A stretch of 12,095 nt of DNA, from NCBI GenBank assembly GCA_030598385.1, contig JAUVQB010000009.1:1-12095 (forward strand), in the 5' to 3' direction. Shown here piece after piece: positions 5,325 through 12,095 of the stretch. This DNA comes from Alphaproteobacteria bacterium (GTDB taxonomy: Bacteria; Pseudomonadota; Alphaproteobacteria; Kiloniellales; JAKSDN01). Under the pieces are notes generated by a model. That model was not told the origin of the DNA, made no database searches, and was given only the letters and a program-made list of their open reading frames with translations. The first letter of the stretch is position 1, and each line of letters opens with the position of its first letter. Position numbers and translations under genes: made by a program.

Positions 5325-6882
5325 TCCGGCTGCGGGGCCCCGATGCTCCCCGCGCCCGCTGGCGCTCGTCGCGCGCGACGGCGGGCGCAGGGTGCTGACC
5401 GCCGTCGACGAGACCGCGGCCCTGGCAGGCCTGGCGCCCGGCATGCCGCTCGCCGGCGCGCACGCCCTGGCGTCCGATCTAGAGGCGGCGCCCCACGACC
5501 CCCAGGGCGACGCCGCGGCCTTGGTCCGTCTCGCCACCTGGTGCGAAGGCTACAGCCCCTGGACGGCGACCGATGGCCTCGAGCTCGGCGGGGCGGCCGG
5601 CCTGCGGCTCGATGCCACCGGCTGCGCCCATCTCTTCGGCGGCGAGCCGGCCATGCTCGCCGACCTGGAGGCTTGGCTGGCTGGCCTCGGCTTCACCGCC
5701 CGCGCGGCCCTGGCGGAGACTCTCGGCGCCGCCTGGGCGCTCGCCCGCTTCGGCCCCGCCACAAATCCGGGCGGAGATTCGGGCGGAGATTCGGGCGAGG
5801 CCACTGGGCGCGTGGTGCCGCCGGGGGGCTTGCGCGCCGCGCTGGCGCCCTTGCCGCCGGCGGCGCTGCGCCTGCCGGCGGAGACCTGCGAGCTGCTGGC
5901 CCGCCTCGGCCTGCGGCACATCGGCGATCTGCTCGAGCTGCCGCCGGCGGTGCTGGCGCCCCGCTTCGGCCCGCTGCTGGCGCGGCGCCTGCGCCAGGCC
6001 CTCGGTGACGAGGCCGAGCCGCTCACGCCCGGCGCGCCGCCGCCGCCGCCCCGAGTGCGCCGCCTGTTCGCCGAACCCATCGCCACGCCGGAAGATTTGG
6101 CGCGGGCCCTGGACGGCTTGAGCGCAAGCCTCTGTGAGCGCCTGGAAGCCGAGGGGCTGGGCGCGCGGCGTCTGGTGCTCACGGCGGCGAAGGTGGATGG
6201 CGGCCGGCAGCGCCTGAGCGTTGGCACCAGCCGTCCGCGCCGCGACCCGGACCACCTGGCCAGTCTCTTCCGGGATCGGCTGGAACGCCTCGACCCCGGT
6301 TTCGGCATCGAGGCCATGACGCTCTTGGCCACCTCTGTCGAAGCACTCGATTATTGTCAGAAAAGCTTTGTAAAAGAGGATCTTATAAGAGAAAGTGAAG
6401 GTAATATATCAGATTTACTCGACCGCCTGACGAATCGCCTCGGCCCGGAGCGCGTCCATGGGCTGGCCCCGCGCGAAAGCCACTTGCCGGAACGGGCGGT
6501 GGCGGCTTGCCCGGCGCTCGAGGGTCTCGAGCGGCCACAGTCCTGGCGGCGCGGCCAGCCTCGGCCGCTGCGCCTGTTCGATCCGCCCCAGCCGGTCGAG
6601 GCGCTCGCGCTGTTGCCCGATCATCCACCCCAGCGCTTTTGCTGGCGGCGGCTGCAGCACCGGGTGGTCCGCGCCGAGGGGCCGGAGCGCCTCACGAGCG
6701 AGTGGTGGGATGATGCCGCCGCGCCGCCACTCACCAGTGAGGCGCCGGTTTCCGGGGCGATGCCGGAGACGGAAACCCGCGACTACTTCCGGGTCGAGGA
6801 CGAGGACGGCCGCCGCTACTGGCTCTACCGCCAAGTCTGCGATGGGGCCGGCGGCTGGTTCCTGCACGGCCTCTTCGCATGA
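5212..6882 (+). CDS. imuB: ImuB, catalytically inactive Y-family polymerase homologue
   Basis: ImuB is the hub of the mutasome: it binds the beta clamp and recruits DnaE2 (ImuC) and ImuA. The protein from ATG 5212 is 556 aa. It begins [17 protein letters not shown], where active Y-family enzymes have the metal-binding D-x-D-x-F segment, so the catalytic acid is lost as in other ImuB. Next come [46 protein letters not shown] (133-145), a helix-hairpin-helix-like part (about 226-265), the little-finger region and the C-terminal [19 protein letters not shown]...[15 protein letters not shown] (near 455) may be the clamp-binding segment. Oddities: an Arg/Gln-rich insert after residue 17, a 12-bp GGDS duplication, and a very AT-rich run at residues 380-402. 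A later start would remove the SLWLP motif, so the 113-bp overlap with imuA appears real. Confidence 0.92.
   Translation: MRRVISLWLPRFATDRWHKGQERCEQRRQWRRTGGPADPAAGPRCSPRPLALVARDGGRRVLTAVDETAALAGLAPGMPLAGAHALASDLEAAPHDPQGDAAALVRLATWCEGYSPWTATDGLELGGAAGLRLDATGCAHLFGGEPAMLADLEAWLAGLGFTARAALAETLGAAWALARFGPATNPGGDSGGDSGEATGRVVPPGGLRAALAPLPPAALRLPAETCELLARLGLRHIGDLLELPPAVLAPRFGPLLARRLRQALGDEAEPLTPGAPPPPPRVRRLFAEPIATPEDLARALDGLSASLCERLEAEGLGARRLVLTAAKVDGGRQRLSVGTSRPRRDPDHLASLFRDRLERLDPGFGIEAMTLLATSVEALDYCQKSFVKEDLIRESEGNISDLLDRLTNRLGPERVHGLAPRESHLPERAVAACPALEGLERPQSWRRGQPRPLRLFDPPQPVEALALLPDHPPQRFCWRRLQHRVVRAEGPERLTSEWWDDAAAPPLTSEAPVSGAMPETETRDYFRVEDEDGRRYWLYRQVCDGAGGWFLHGLFA
5768..5799. repeat. 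12-bp tandem duplication within imuB
   Basis: CGGGCGGAGATT occurs at 5768-5779 and 5780-5791, followed by a partial third copy CGGGCGAG (5792-5799). In frame it encodes GGDSGGDSG, a flexible low-complexity loop about 190 residues into ImuB. Confidence 0.85.
6349..6417 (+). other. AT-rich codon island inside imuB
   Basis: By hand count 50 of 69 bases are A or T (about 28% GC), while the DNA on both sides is strongly GC-rich. Only 3 of the 23 codons end in G or C, and codons rare in this window (ATA twice, AGA, TTA) are clustered. The frame stays open and encodes [15 protein letters not shown] then SEGNISDL, leading into the conserved [16 protein letters not shown]. It includes the 10-bp palindrome TCTTATAAGA (6381-6390). 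Confidence 0.85.
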
Positions 6883-6889
6883 GTATCCC

Positions 6890-9800
6890 ATGACCGATCC
6901 CGTGTCTGCTCCGCCCGTGTCCGCTCCGCCCCCTGCCTACGCCGAGCTGCAGGTGGCCAGCAACTACAGCTTCCTCATCGGCGCCTCGCACCCGGACGAG
7001 CTGGTCATCGCCGCCAAGGCGCTGGGCCTCGCCGCGCTTGCCATCGTCGACCGCAACTCGCTGGCCGGCGTGGTGCGCGCCCACGTGGCGGCCAAGGAGG
7101 CGGGCCTGCGGCTCGTCGTCGGCGCGCGGCTGGCGCCCCGCGACGGGCCGGAGATTTTGTGTTTTCCGAGCGACCGGGCCGCCTACGGCCGGCTCTGCCG
7201 TTTGCTTACCTTGGGCAAGCGCCGGGTGGAGAAGGGAGCCTGCGACTTCTCCTTCGAGGAGCTGCTGGCGCACGGCGCGGGGCAGGTCTTCGTCGCCCTG
7301 CCGCCCGAGCCGCTGCGCGTCGCCTATCCGCAAACGCCTTATCCCGACGCCGCTTTCCGATCCGCGCTCGCGCGCCTCCTCGCGGCCTTCCCCGGCGCCT
7401 GCTACCTCGCGGCCCAGCAGCTCTACCGCGGCGACGACGCGCGGCGTCTGGCGGCGCTCGCCGCGCTGGCCGAGGAGAGCGGCGCGCCCCTGGTGGCGAC
7501 CAACGACGCCCACATGCACGGCCCCCAGCGCAAGGCGCAGCTCGACGAGGTCACCTGCATCCGCGAGGGCTGCACCATCGACGAGGCCGGCTTCCGCCTC
7601 GCCGCCAACGCCGAGCGCCACCTGAAGTCGCCCCGGGAGATGGCGCATCTGTTCCGCGGCCACCCGCAGGCCCTTGCCCGCACGCTGGAGATCGTGGCGC
7701 GCTGTACTTTCTCACTCGACGAGCTCAGCTACGAATATCCCGACGAGGTCACCGAAGAGGGCCGCACGCCCCAGCAGGAGCTCGCCCACCTCACCTGGCG
7801 CGGGGCGGGCGAGCGTTATCCCGGCGGCCTGCCGGGCGGCGTCAAGGCGACCATCGAGCACGAATTGGCGCTGATCGACGAGCTCGGCTACGCGCCCTAC
7901 TTCCTCACCGTGGCCGATCTGGTGCGCTTCGCGCGCTCGCGCGGCATCCTCTGCCAGGGCCGCGGCTCGGCGGCCAACTCTGCGGTCTGCTATTGCCTCG
8001 GCATCACGGCGGTCGATCCGGCCCGCCTCGACCTCCTGTTCGAGCGCTTCGTCAGCGCCGAGCGGGGCGAGCCGCCCGATATCGACGTCGACTTCGAGCA
8101 CGAGCGCCGCGAGGAGGTGATCCAGTACATCTATGAAAAGTACGGCCGCGACCGGGCCGGCCTGACCGCCACCGTGATCTGCTACCGCGGGCGCGGCGCC
8201 ATCCGCGAGGTCGGCAAGGCGCTGGGCCTCTCCGAGGACCGGGTCGCCGCGCTATCCGGCGCGCTTTGGGGCTGGAGCCGCGAAGGCCTCGACGCGGCGA
8301 CGGTGCGCGAGCTCGGCCTCGATCCCGCCGACCGGCGCCTCGCCCTCGCGCTCGAGCTGGCGCACGAGCTGATCGGCTTTCCCCGCCACTTGTCTCAGCA
8401 CGTCGGTGGTTTCGTCATGACCCGCGACCTGCTCTCGGAGCTGGTGCCGATCGAGAACGCTGCCATGGCAGACCGCACGGTCATCGAGTGGGACAAGGAC
8501 GACCTCGACGCCCTCGGCATCCTCAAGGTCGACGTGCTGGGGCTCGGCATGCTGACCTGCGTCAAGAAGGCCTTCGCCCTGCTGCGCGGCCACTACGGCC
8601 GCGACTTCAATCTCGCCACCGTCCCCGGCGGCGATTCGAAGGTCTTCGACATGCTGTGCCGGGCCGATTCCATCGGCGTGTTTCAGGTCGAGAGCCGCGC
8701 TCAGATGTCCATGCTGCCGCGCCTCAAGCCGCGCGACTTCTACGACCTGGTGATCGAGGTGGCGATCGTCCGCCCCGGGCCGATCCAGGGCGACATGGTC
8801 CACCCCTATCTGCGCCGGCGCAACGGCGAGGAGACGGTCAGCTATCCCTCGGCGGAGCTGGCCGAGGTGCTGGGCAAGACCCTCGGCGTGCCGCTGTTCC
8901 AGGAGCAGGCGATGAAGATCGCCATCGTCGCCGCCGGCTTCACCCCCAGCGAGGCCGACAAGCTGCGCCGCGCCATGGCCACCTTCCGCCGGGTCGGTAC
9001 CATCCACACCTTCCGCGACAAGCTGGTCGAGGGCATGGCGGCGCGCGGCTACGAGCGCGACTTCGCCGCGCGCTGCTTCCGCCAGATCGAGGGTTTCGGC
9101 ACTTACGGCTTTCCGGAAAGCCACGCCGCCAGCTTCGCGCTCCTGGTCTACGTCTCGGCCTGGCTCAAGTGTCACTTTCCGGAGGTCTTCGCCGCGGCGC
9201 TCTTGAACAGCCAGCCCATGGGCTTCTACGCCCCGGCGCAGATCGTGCGCGACGCCCGCGAGCACGCCGTCGAGGTGCGCCCGCCCGACGTCAACGCCAG
9301 CGACTGGGACTGCACCCTGGAGCCCGCGGCCGGGTCCTGCTTCGCCCTGCGCCTGGGGCTCCGGCAGATCAAGGGCCTGGCCGAGGCCGAGGCGCGCGCG
9401 CTGGTGGCTGCCCGCGGCAACGGCTACGCCGAGGTGCGCGCCCTGTGGCGCCGGGCGGGGCTCGGCGCCAAGGCGCTGGAGGCGCTCGCCCGGGCCGATG
9501 CCTTCGGCACCCTCGGGCTCAACCGGCGCGCCGCGCTCTGGGCGGTCAAGGGCCTGCCGCGCGCTGGGGCTGGGAGCGGGGCAGGGGGCGCGGCCGGAGG
9601 TGTGCCCTTGCCATTGTTCGCCGCCGCCGGCGAGGAGGAGCGGGGCGAGGAGCCGGAGGTGGTCCTACCGGCCGCGGCGCTCAGCGAGGAGGTGGTCGAC
9701 GACTACCGCAGCCTGCGCCTCTCCCTGAAAGCCCATCCGGTTTCTTTCTTGCGCGACGAGTTCGCGGCGATGGGCCTGGTCGAGGCCGCGCGGCTCGCCG

Positions 9801-10198
9801 AGCTGCCCGACGGCTCATGGGTCAGGCTCGCCGGCCTGGTCCTGGTGCGCCAGCGCCCCGGCAGCGCCAAGGGCGTCATCTTCGCCACTCTGGAGGACGA
9901 GACCGGCGTCGCCAACGCGATTGTCTGGGCGGATGTTTTCGCCCGCTACCGCCAAACGCTCCTCAAGGCGAGCCTGCTGATGGTCGAGGGCCGCCTGCAG
10001 CGCGAGCAGACGGTAATCCATCTGGTGGCCCAGCGCCTCACCGACATGACCGACCGCCTGCACGCGCTCGCCCAACGCGATGCGCTGCTGGAGCCGCCCT
10101 TCGAGGAGTCCTTGGCCCGAGCCGACGAAGTGAAGCGCCCGGGCCGCGATCTGCCGGCCGGCCCCGACCCGCTCTACCCGTCCCGCAACTTCCATTGA
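6890..10198 (+). CDS. dnaE2: Error-prone DNA polymerase DnaE2 (ImuC)
   Basis: This C-family polymerase inserts bases opposite lesions during the SOS response, with ImuA and ImuB as partners. The protein is 1102 aa, normal for the family. The N-terminal PHP domain reads [19 protein letters not shown] then [10 protein letters not shown]; the metal-binding His residues of active PHP domains (HxH, DH) are mostly replaced, as in other DnaE2. Polymerase motifs: [28 protein letters not shown] (catalytic Asp399 and Asp401 by comparison with E. coli DnaE), [12 protein letters not shown] (third Asp, 548), [17 protein letters not shown] and [14 protein letters not shown] Gly/Ala-rich linker (about 890-903) precedes an OB fold (about 978-1053). 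The end, [10 protein letters not shown], is typical. ATG 6890 lies 7 bp after the imuB stop, so the three genes form one operon. A 15-bp duplication sits just after the start. Confidence 0.95.
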   Translation: MTDPVSAPPVSAPPPAYAELQVASNYSFLIGASHPDELVIAAKALGLAALAIVDRNSLAGVVRAHVAAKEAGLRLVVGARLAPRDGPEILCFPSDRAAYGRLCRLLTLGKRRVEKGACDFSFEELLAHGAGQVFVALPPEPLRVAYPQTPYPDAAFRSALARLLAAFPGACYLAAQQLYRGDDARRLAALAALAEESGAPLVATNDAHMHGPQRKAQLDEVTCIREGCTIDEAGFRLAANAERHLKSPREMAHLFRGHPQALARTLEIVARCTFSLDELSYEYPDEVTEEGRTPQQELAHLTWRGAGERYPGGLPGGVKATIEHELALIDELGYAPYFLTVADLVRFARSRGILCQGRGSAANSAVCYCLGITAVDPARLDLLFERFVSAERGEPPDIDVDFEHERREEVIQYIYEKYGRDRAGLTATVICYRGRGAIREVGKALGLSEDRVAALSGALWGWSREGLDAATVRELGLDPADRRLALALELAHELIGFPRHLSQHVGGFVMTRDLLSELVPIENAAMADRTVIEWDKDDLDALGILKVDVLGLGMLTCVKKAFALLRGHYGRDFNLATVPGGDSKVFDMLCRADSIGVFQVESRAQMSMLPRLKPRDFYDLVIEVAIVRPGPIQGDMVHPYLRRRNGEETVSYPSAELAEVLGKTLGVPLFQEQAMKIAIVAAGFTPSEADKLRRAMATFRRVGTIHTFRDKLVEGMAARGYERDFAARCFRQIEGFGTYGFPESHAASFALLVYVSAWLKCHFPEVFAAALLNSQPMGFYAPAQIVRDAREHAVEVRPPDVNASDWDCTLEPAAGSCFALRLGLRQIKGLAEAEARALVAARGNGYAEVRALWRRAGLGAKALEALARADAFGTLGLNRRAALWAVKGLPRAGAGSGAGGAAGGVPLPLFAAAGEEERGEEPEVVLPAAALSEEVVDDYRSLRLSLKAHPVSFLRDEFAAMGLVEAARLAELPDGSWVRLAGLVLVRQRPGSAKGVIFATLEDETGVANAIVWADVFARYRQTLLKASLLMVEGRLQREQTVIHLVAQRLTDMTDRLHALAQRDALLEPPFEESLARADEVKRPGRDLPAGPDPLYPSRNFH
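6899..6928. repeat. 15-bp tandem duplication at the dnaE2 start
   Basis: CCCGTGTCTGCTCCG (6899-6913) is followed by CCCGTGTCCGCTCCG (6914-6928), with 14 of 15 bases identical. In frame it gives [11 protein letters not shown] at residues 4-14, ahead of the conserved YAELQ. Confidence 0.85.
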
Positions 10199-10224
10199 GC
10201 CGGGCGCCTGCGCCGCCGCGGCTC
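10197..10224. terminator. Possible shared hairpin between convergent genes
   Basis: GAGCCG (10197-10202) pairs with CGGCTC (10219-10224), and the interior can form GGCG-CCTG-CGCC. It lies in the 37-bp gap between the dnaE2 stop and the stop of the convergent dehydrogenase gene, where a two-way terminator would be expected. No T-run follows on either strand, so intrinsic termination is uncertain. Confidence 0.3.
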
Positions 10225-10235
10225 GGGCGAGGGTC

Positions 10236-11348
10236 CTACGAAACCCAGCTTGGGGACGGGGCGGACGCCGCGCTTGCCCTTGGTGCCGGCGCCGCCGGCT
10301 TCTTGAACCGCTCTTCGGCGATGCGGTCGGCGGCGGCCGAGGTGGCGATGCCCTCGGCCTCGGCGCGGGCGAAGATCTCCGTGAGCGTGTCTTGGATGCC
10401 GGCGACCCGGACGAGCGCGGCTTCCTGGTCGAAGCCGGCCCCGTTGCGCTTGCGGGCGTCGCCGCTCACGTAGATCAGGCCGCCGGCGTTGATCACGTAG
10501 TCCGGCGCATAGAGGATGCCGCGCGCTTTGAGCGCATCGCCGTGACGACCCTCGGCGAGCTGGTTGTTGGCGGAGCCGGCGACGACCTTGGCCGTGAGCC
10601 GCGGGATCGTGTCGTTGTTGAGGATGGCGCCCAGCGCGCAGGGCGCGAAGACGTCCGCCTCGGCGTCGTAGATTGCCTCGGGCGCGACGGCCCGCGCGCC
10701 CAGCTCGCTGACCGCCGCCTCGACGGCCTGGTAATGGATGTCGGCGACGATGAGCTCGGCGCCCTGCTGGCTCAGCAGGCCGGCAAGCTCGCGGCCGACG
10801 TGGCCCAGCCCCTGAACCGCCACCCGCAGGCCCGCGACGGATTTGCGATCGAGCCGCTTCCGGACGGCTGCGCGCAGGCCCATGAAGACGCCATAGGCCG
10901 TCGCCGGCGAGGGGTCGCCCGCGCCGCCGTTGCCGGCGCCGGCCACATAGCGGGTCTCGCCTGCCATGATCTCCACGTCCTCGACCGCGATGCCGACGTC
11001 CTCGGCCACGATGTAACGGCCGCCGAAACCGTCGACGAAATGGCCCATGGCCCGGAACAACGCCGGGCTCTTGTCCGCTTTCGGGTCGGCGATGATGACC
11101 GACTTGCCGCCGCCCAGGTCGAGGCCGGCCATCGCCGCCTTGTAGGTCATGCCGCGCGACAGGCGCAGAACGTCGGTGAGCGCCTCTTCCTCGCTCTCGT
11201 AAGGCCACATGCGGCAGCCGCCGAGCGCCGGCCCCCGTGCGCTGTTATGAATGGCGATGATGCTCTTCAGGCCGCTTTCGGGGTCGTGGCCGAAGGCGAC
11301 CTCTTCGTGGCCGTCGAATTCTGGATGGGAAAAGACCGGGACCGTCAT
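10236..11348 (-). CDS. Leucine dehydrogenase family (Glu/Leu/Phe/Val dehydrogenase)
   Basis: This enzyme class oxidatively deaminates branched-chain or related amino acids with NAD, giving the 2-oxo acid and ammonium. The start is ATG at 11348 (MTVPVFSHPEFDGHEEV), giving 370 aa; the open frame extends to 11453, but that part is unlike the family. Motifs: SARGPALGGCRMW (36-48), MTYKAAMAGLDLGGGKSVI with substrate Lys70 and catalytic Lys82, AEDVG (115-119, Asp117), DPSPATAYGV, the Rossmann loop GLGHVG (180-185) with VADIH after it (Asp favours NAD over NADP), DVFAPCALGAILN, and GSANNQLAEG. These match leucine dehydrogenase better than glutamate dehydrogenase, but Val or Phe preference cannot be excluded. 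The C-terminus adds an Ala/Pro/Ser tail of about 20 residues (KKPAAPAPRASAASAPS). No clear ribosome-binding site was seen. It converges on dnaE2 and is unrelated to SOS. Confidence 0.88.
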   Translation of the reverse strand: MTVPVFSHPEFDGHEEVAFGHDPESGLKSIIAIHNSARGPALGGCRMWPYESEEEALTDVLRLSRGMTYKAAMAGLDLGGGKSVIIADPKADKSPALFRAMGHFVDGFGGRYIVAEDVGIAVEDVEIMAGETRYVAGAGNGGAGDPSPATAYGVFMGLRAAVRKRLDRKSVAGLRVAVQGLGHVGRELAGLLSQQGAELIVADIHYQAVEAAVSELGARAVAPEAIYDAEADVFAPCALGAILNNDTIPRLTAKVVAGSANNQLAEGRHGDALKARGILYAPDYVINAGGLIYVSGDARKRNGAGFDQEAALVRVAGIQDTLTEIFARAEAEGIATSAAADRIAEERFKKPAAPAPRASAASAPSPSWVS

Positions 11349-11606
11349 TTGGCGTTCGATCGGACCTGCCACCTGGGCTATCCAGGGGCAGACGCGACCT
11401 CCTGTCCTGTTGGCTCTACAGACAAGTTTCGGCCTTGTCCTGCAAGTATTCAACAGGGCTTCACTTAAGAGTGCGTAAATAGTCAGAAGAGTTCGAGAAG
11501 TCGCCAGTCAGCCTCAGAATAGAACCCGCCACGGCCGATTTGCGCAACATTCCGACCCGCCGCGAAAGATGCTCCGCAGGTTCGGGCGAGCCCACTCGGA
11601 TCGGTA
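11349..11606 (-). other. Spacer upstream of the dehydrogenase gene
   Basis: This 258-bp gap between two minus-strand genes should hold the dehydrogenase promoter and the end of the short-chain dehydrogenase transcript. A hairpin GACAAG (11421-11426) / CTTGTC (11434-11439) with a 7-nt loop is present, without a T-run. A 29-codon ATG frame (11550-11461, minus, MLRKSAVAGSIL) exists but has no support as a gene. No convincing promoter was found. Confidence 0.4.
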
Positions 11607-12095
11607 TTACATGCCGGCCCAGGTGCCGCCATCGACCACCAGCTCCGTGCCGGTGATATAGGAGGCCCGGTCGGACAGCAGGAAGAGGACGGCGTTCGCC
11701 ATGTCCTGGGGTTGGCCCAGGCGGCCGAGGGGGATCGTCTCCGCGATCGCCTGCTTGACCTCGGGCCGGTCCTTGAAGCGGTCCTGCATGGGGCTGTCGG
11801 TCATGCCCGGCACCAGCACGTTGGAGCGGATGCCGTCGCGGGCGTACTGGATGGCGAGCGATTTGGAGAGCCCGATGATGGCCGCCTTGCAGGCGGTATA
11901 GGCGTCTTGGGGCTTGGGGTCGCCGCGCAGCGACTGGGTCGAGGAGACGTGGACCATGGCGCCGCCGCCGCTCGCCTGCATGAGGGGGACCGCGTGGCGG
12001 GCCATCAGCATGACGGCGCGCAGGTCGATGTCGAGCACCCGGTCCCAAACCTCCAGGTCCATCTCGACCAGCGACTTGTCGTGCCCGAACCAGAG
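11607..12095 (-). CDS. Short-chain dehydrogenase/reductase, 3' part (partial)
   Basis: The frame enters from the right edge (LWFGHDKSLVEMDLEVWDRV) and ends at TAA 11609-11607, giving 162 residues. It is the C-terminal two thirds of a classical SDR, which uses NAD(P)H to interconvert alcohols and ketones. Seen: DLRAVMLMARHAVPLM, the catalytic Ser in HVSSTQS, the catalytic YTACK (YxxxK), the segment RSNVLVPGMTDSPM after it, and the usual ending LLSDRASYITGTELVVDGG then TWAGM. The N-terminal GxxxGxG cofactor loop and NAG motif lie outside the window. FabG-like and sugar or steroid-type SDRs share these motifs, so the substrate is unknown. The ATG at 12062 is internal, because conserved helix sequence continues before it. 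Confidence 0.9.
   Translation of the reverse strand, partial: LWFGHDKSLVEMDLEVWDRVLDIDLRAVMLMARHAVPLMQASGGGAMVHVSSTQSLRGDPKPQDAYTACKAAIIGLSKSLAIQYARDGIRSNVLVPGMTDSPMQDRFKDRPEVKQAIAETIPLGRLGQPQDMANAVLFLLSDRASYITGTELVVDGGTWAGM

Noticed and set aside
6458..6889. dnaE2 starting within imuB at 6458
   Set aside because: The translation there is Arg/Ser-rich shadow of imuB; conserved DnaE2 sequence starts after ATG 6890.
10392..11468. 358-codon plus-strand frame opposite the amino-acid dehydrogenase
   Set aside because: Antisense shadow of a gene with full family motifs; composition is typical of such shadows in GC-rich DNA.
11461..11550. 29-aa minus-strand frame (MLRKSAVAGSIL...)
   Set aside because: No clear ribosome-binding site, no recognisable family, and length within chance expectation.

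Overview
The window is high-GC DNA that looks like the chromosome of an alphaproteobacterium. Three things point there: a complete imuA-imuB-dnaE2 mutagenesis cassette, a GAAC-N7-GAAC LexA box in front of it (the form used in Alphaproteobacteria), and heavy G/C use at third codon positions. No mobile element, CRISPR array, tRNA or rRNA was seen. GTG and TTG starts are common: the left-edge gene, thiM, thiE and imuA all seem to use one.

Layout. Positions 1-95 (minus) hold the 5' end of a secreted or periplasmic protein gene. A 290-bp divergent spacer follows, containing a perfect 14-bp inverted repeat, and then a small unrecognised gene (386-544). A GC-rich leader that should fold strongly (545-709) precedes thiM and thiE (710-2241), two thiamine-salvage enzymes joined by a 4-bp overlap, and a small cupin gene (2285-2650). 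A patatin-like lipase gene stands alone (2867-3916). Its stop codon lies inside a strong palindrome, beyond which is the start-less 3' remnant of an enoyl-CoA hydratase gene (to 4117) and a 12-bp tandem repeat array (4138-4197).

The SOS cassette runs from 4205 to 10198: a promoter overlapped by a LexA box, a 5'-UTR hairpin, imuA, imuB (overlapping imuA by 113 bp) and dnaE2 (7 bp after imuB). ImuB lacks polymerase catalysis and ImuA is an accessory protein. Together they are expected to recruit the error-prone polymerase DnaE2 (ImuC) to the beta clamp for damage-induced mutagenesis. A leucine/amino-acid dehydrogenase gene converges on dnaE2 (10236-11348, minus), and a truncated short-chain dehydrogenase gene runs off the right edge (11607-12095, minus).

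Most genes belong to known families. The less ordinary signals are the structured thiM leader without a THI-box core, the 14-bp inverted repeat, the palindrome at the patatin stop next to a gene remnant, a 69-nt stretch of about 28% GC inside imuB, and repeated 12-15-bp tandem duplications in and just before the mutagenesis operon. No whole new system could be shown.
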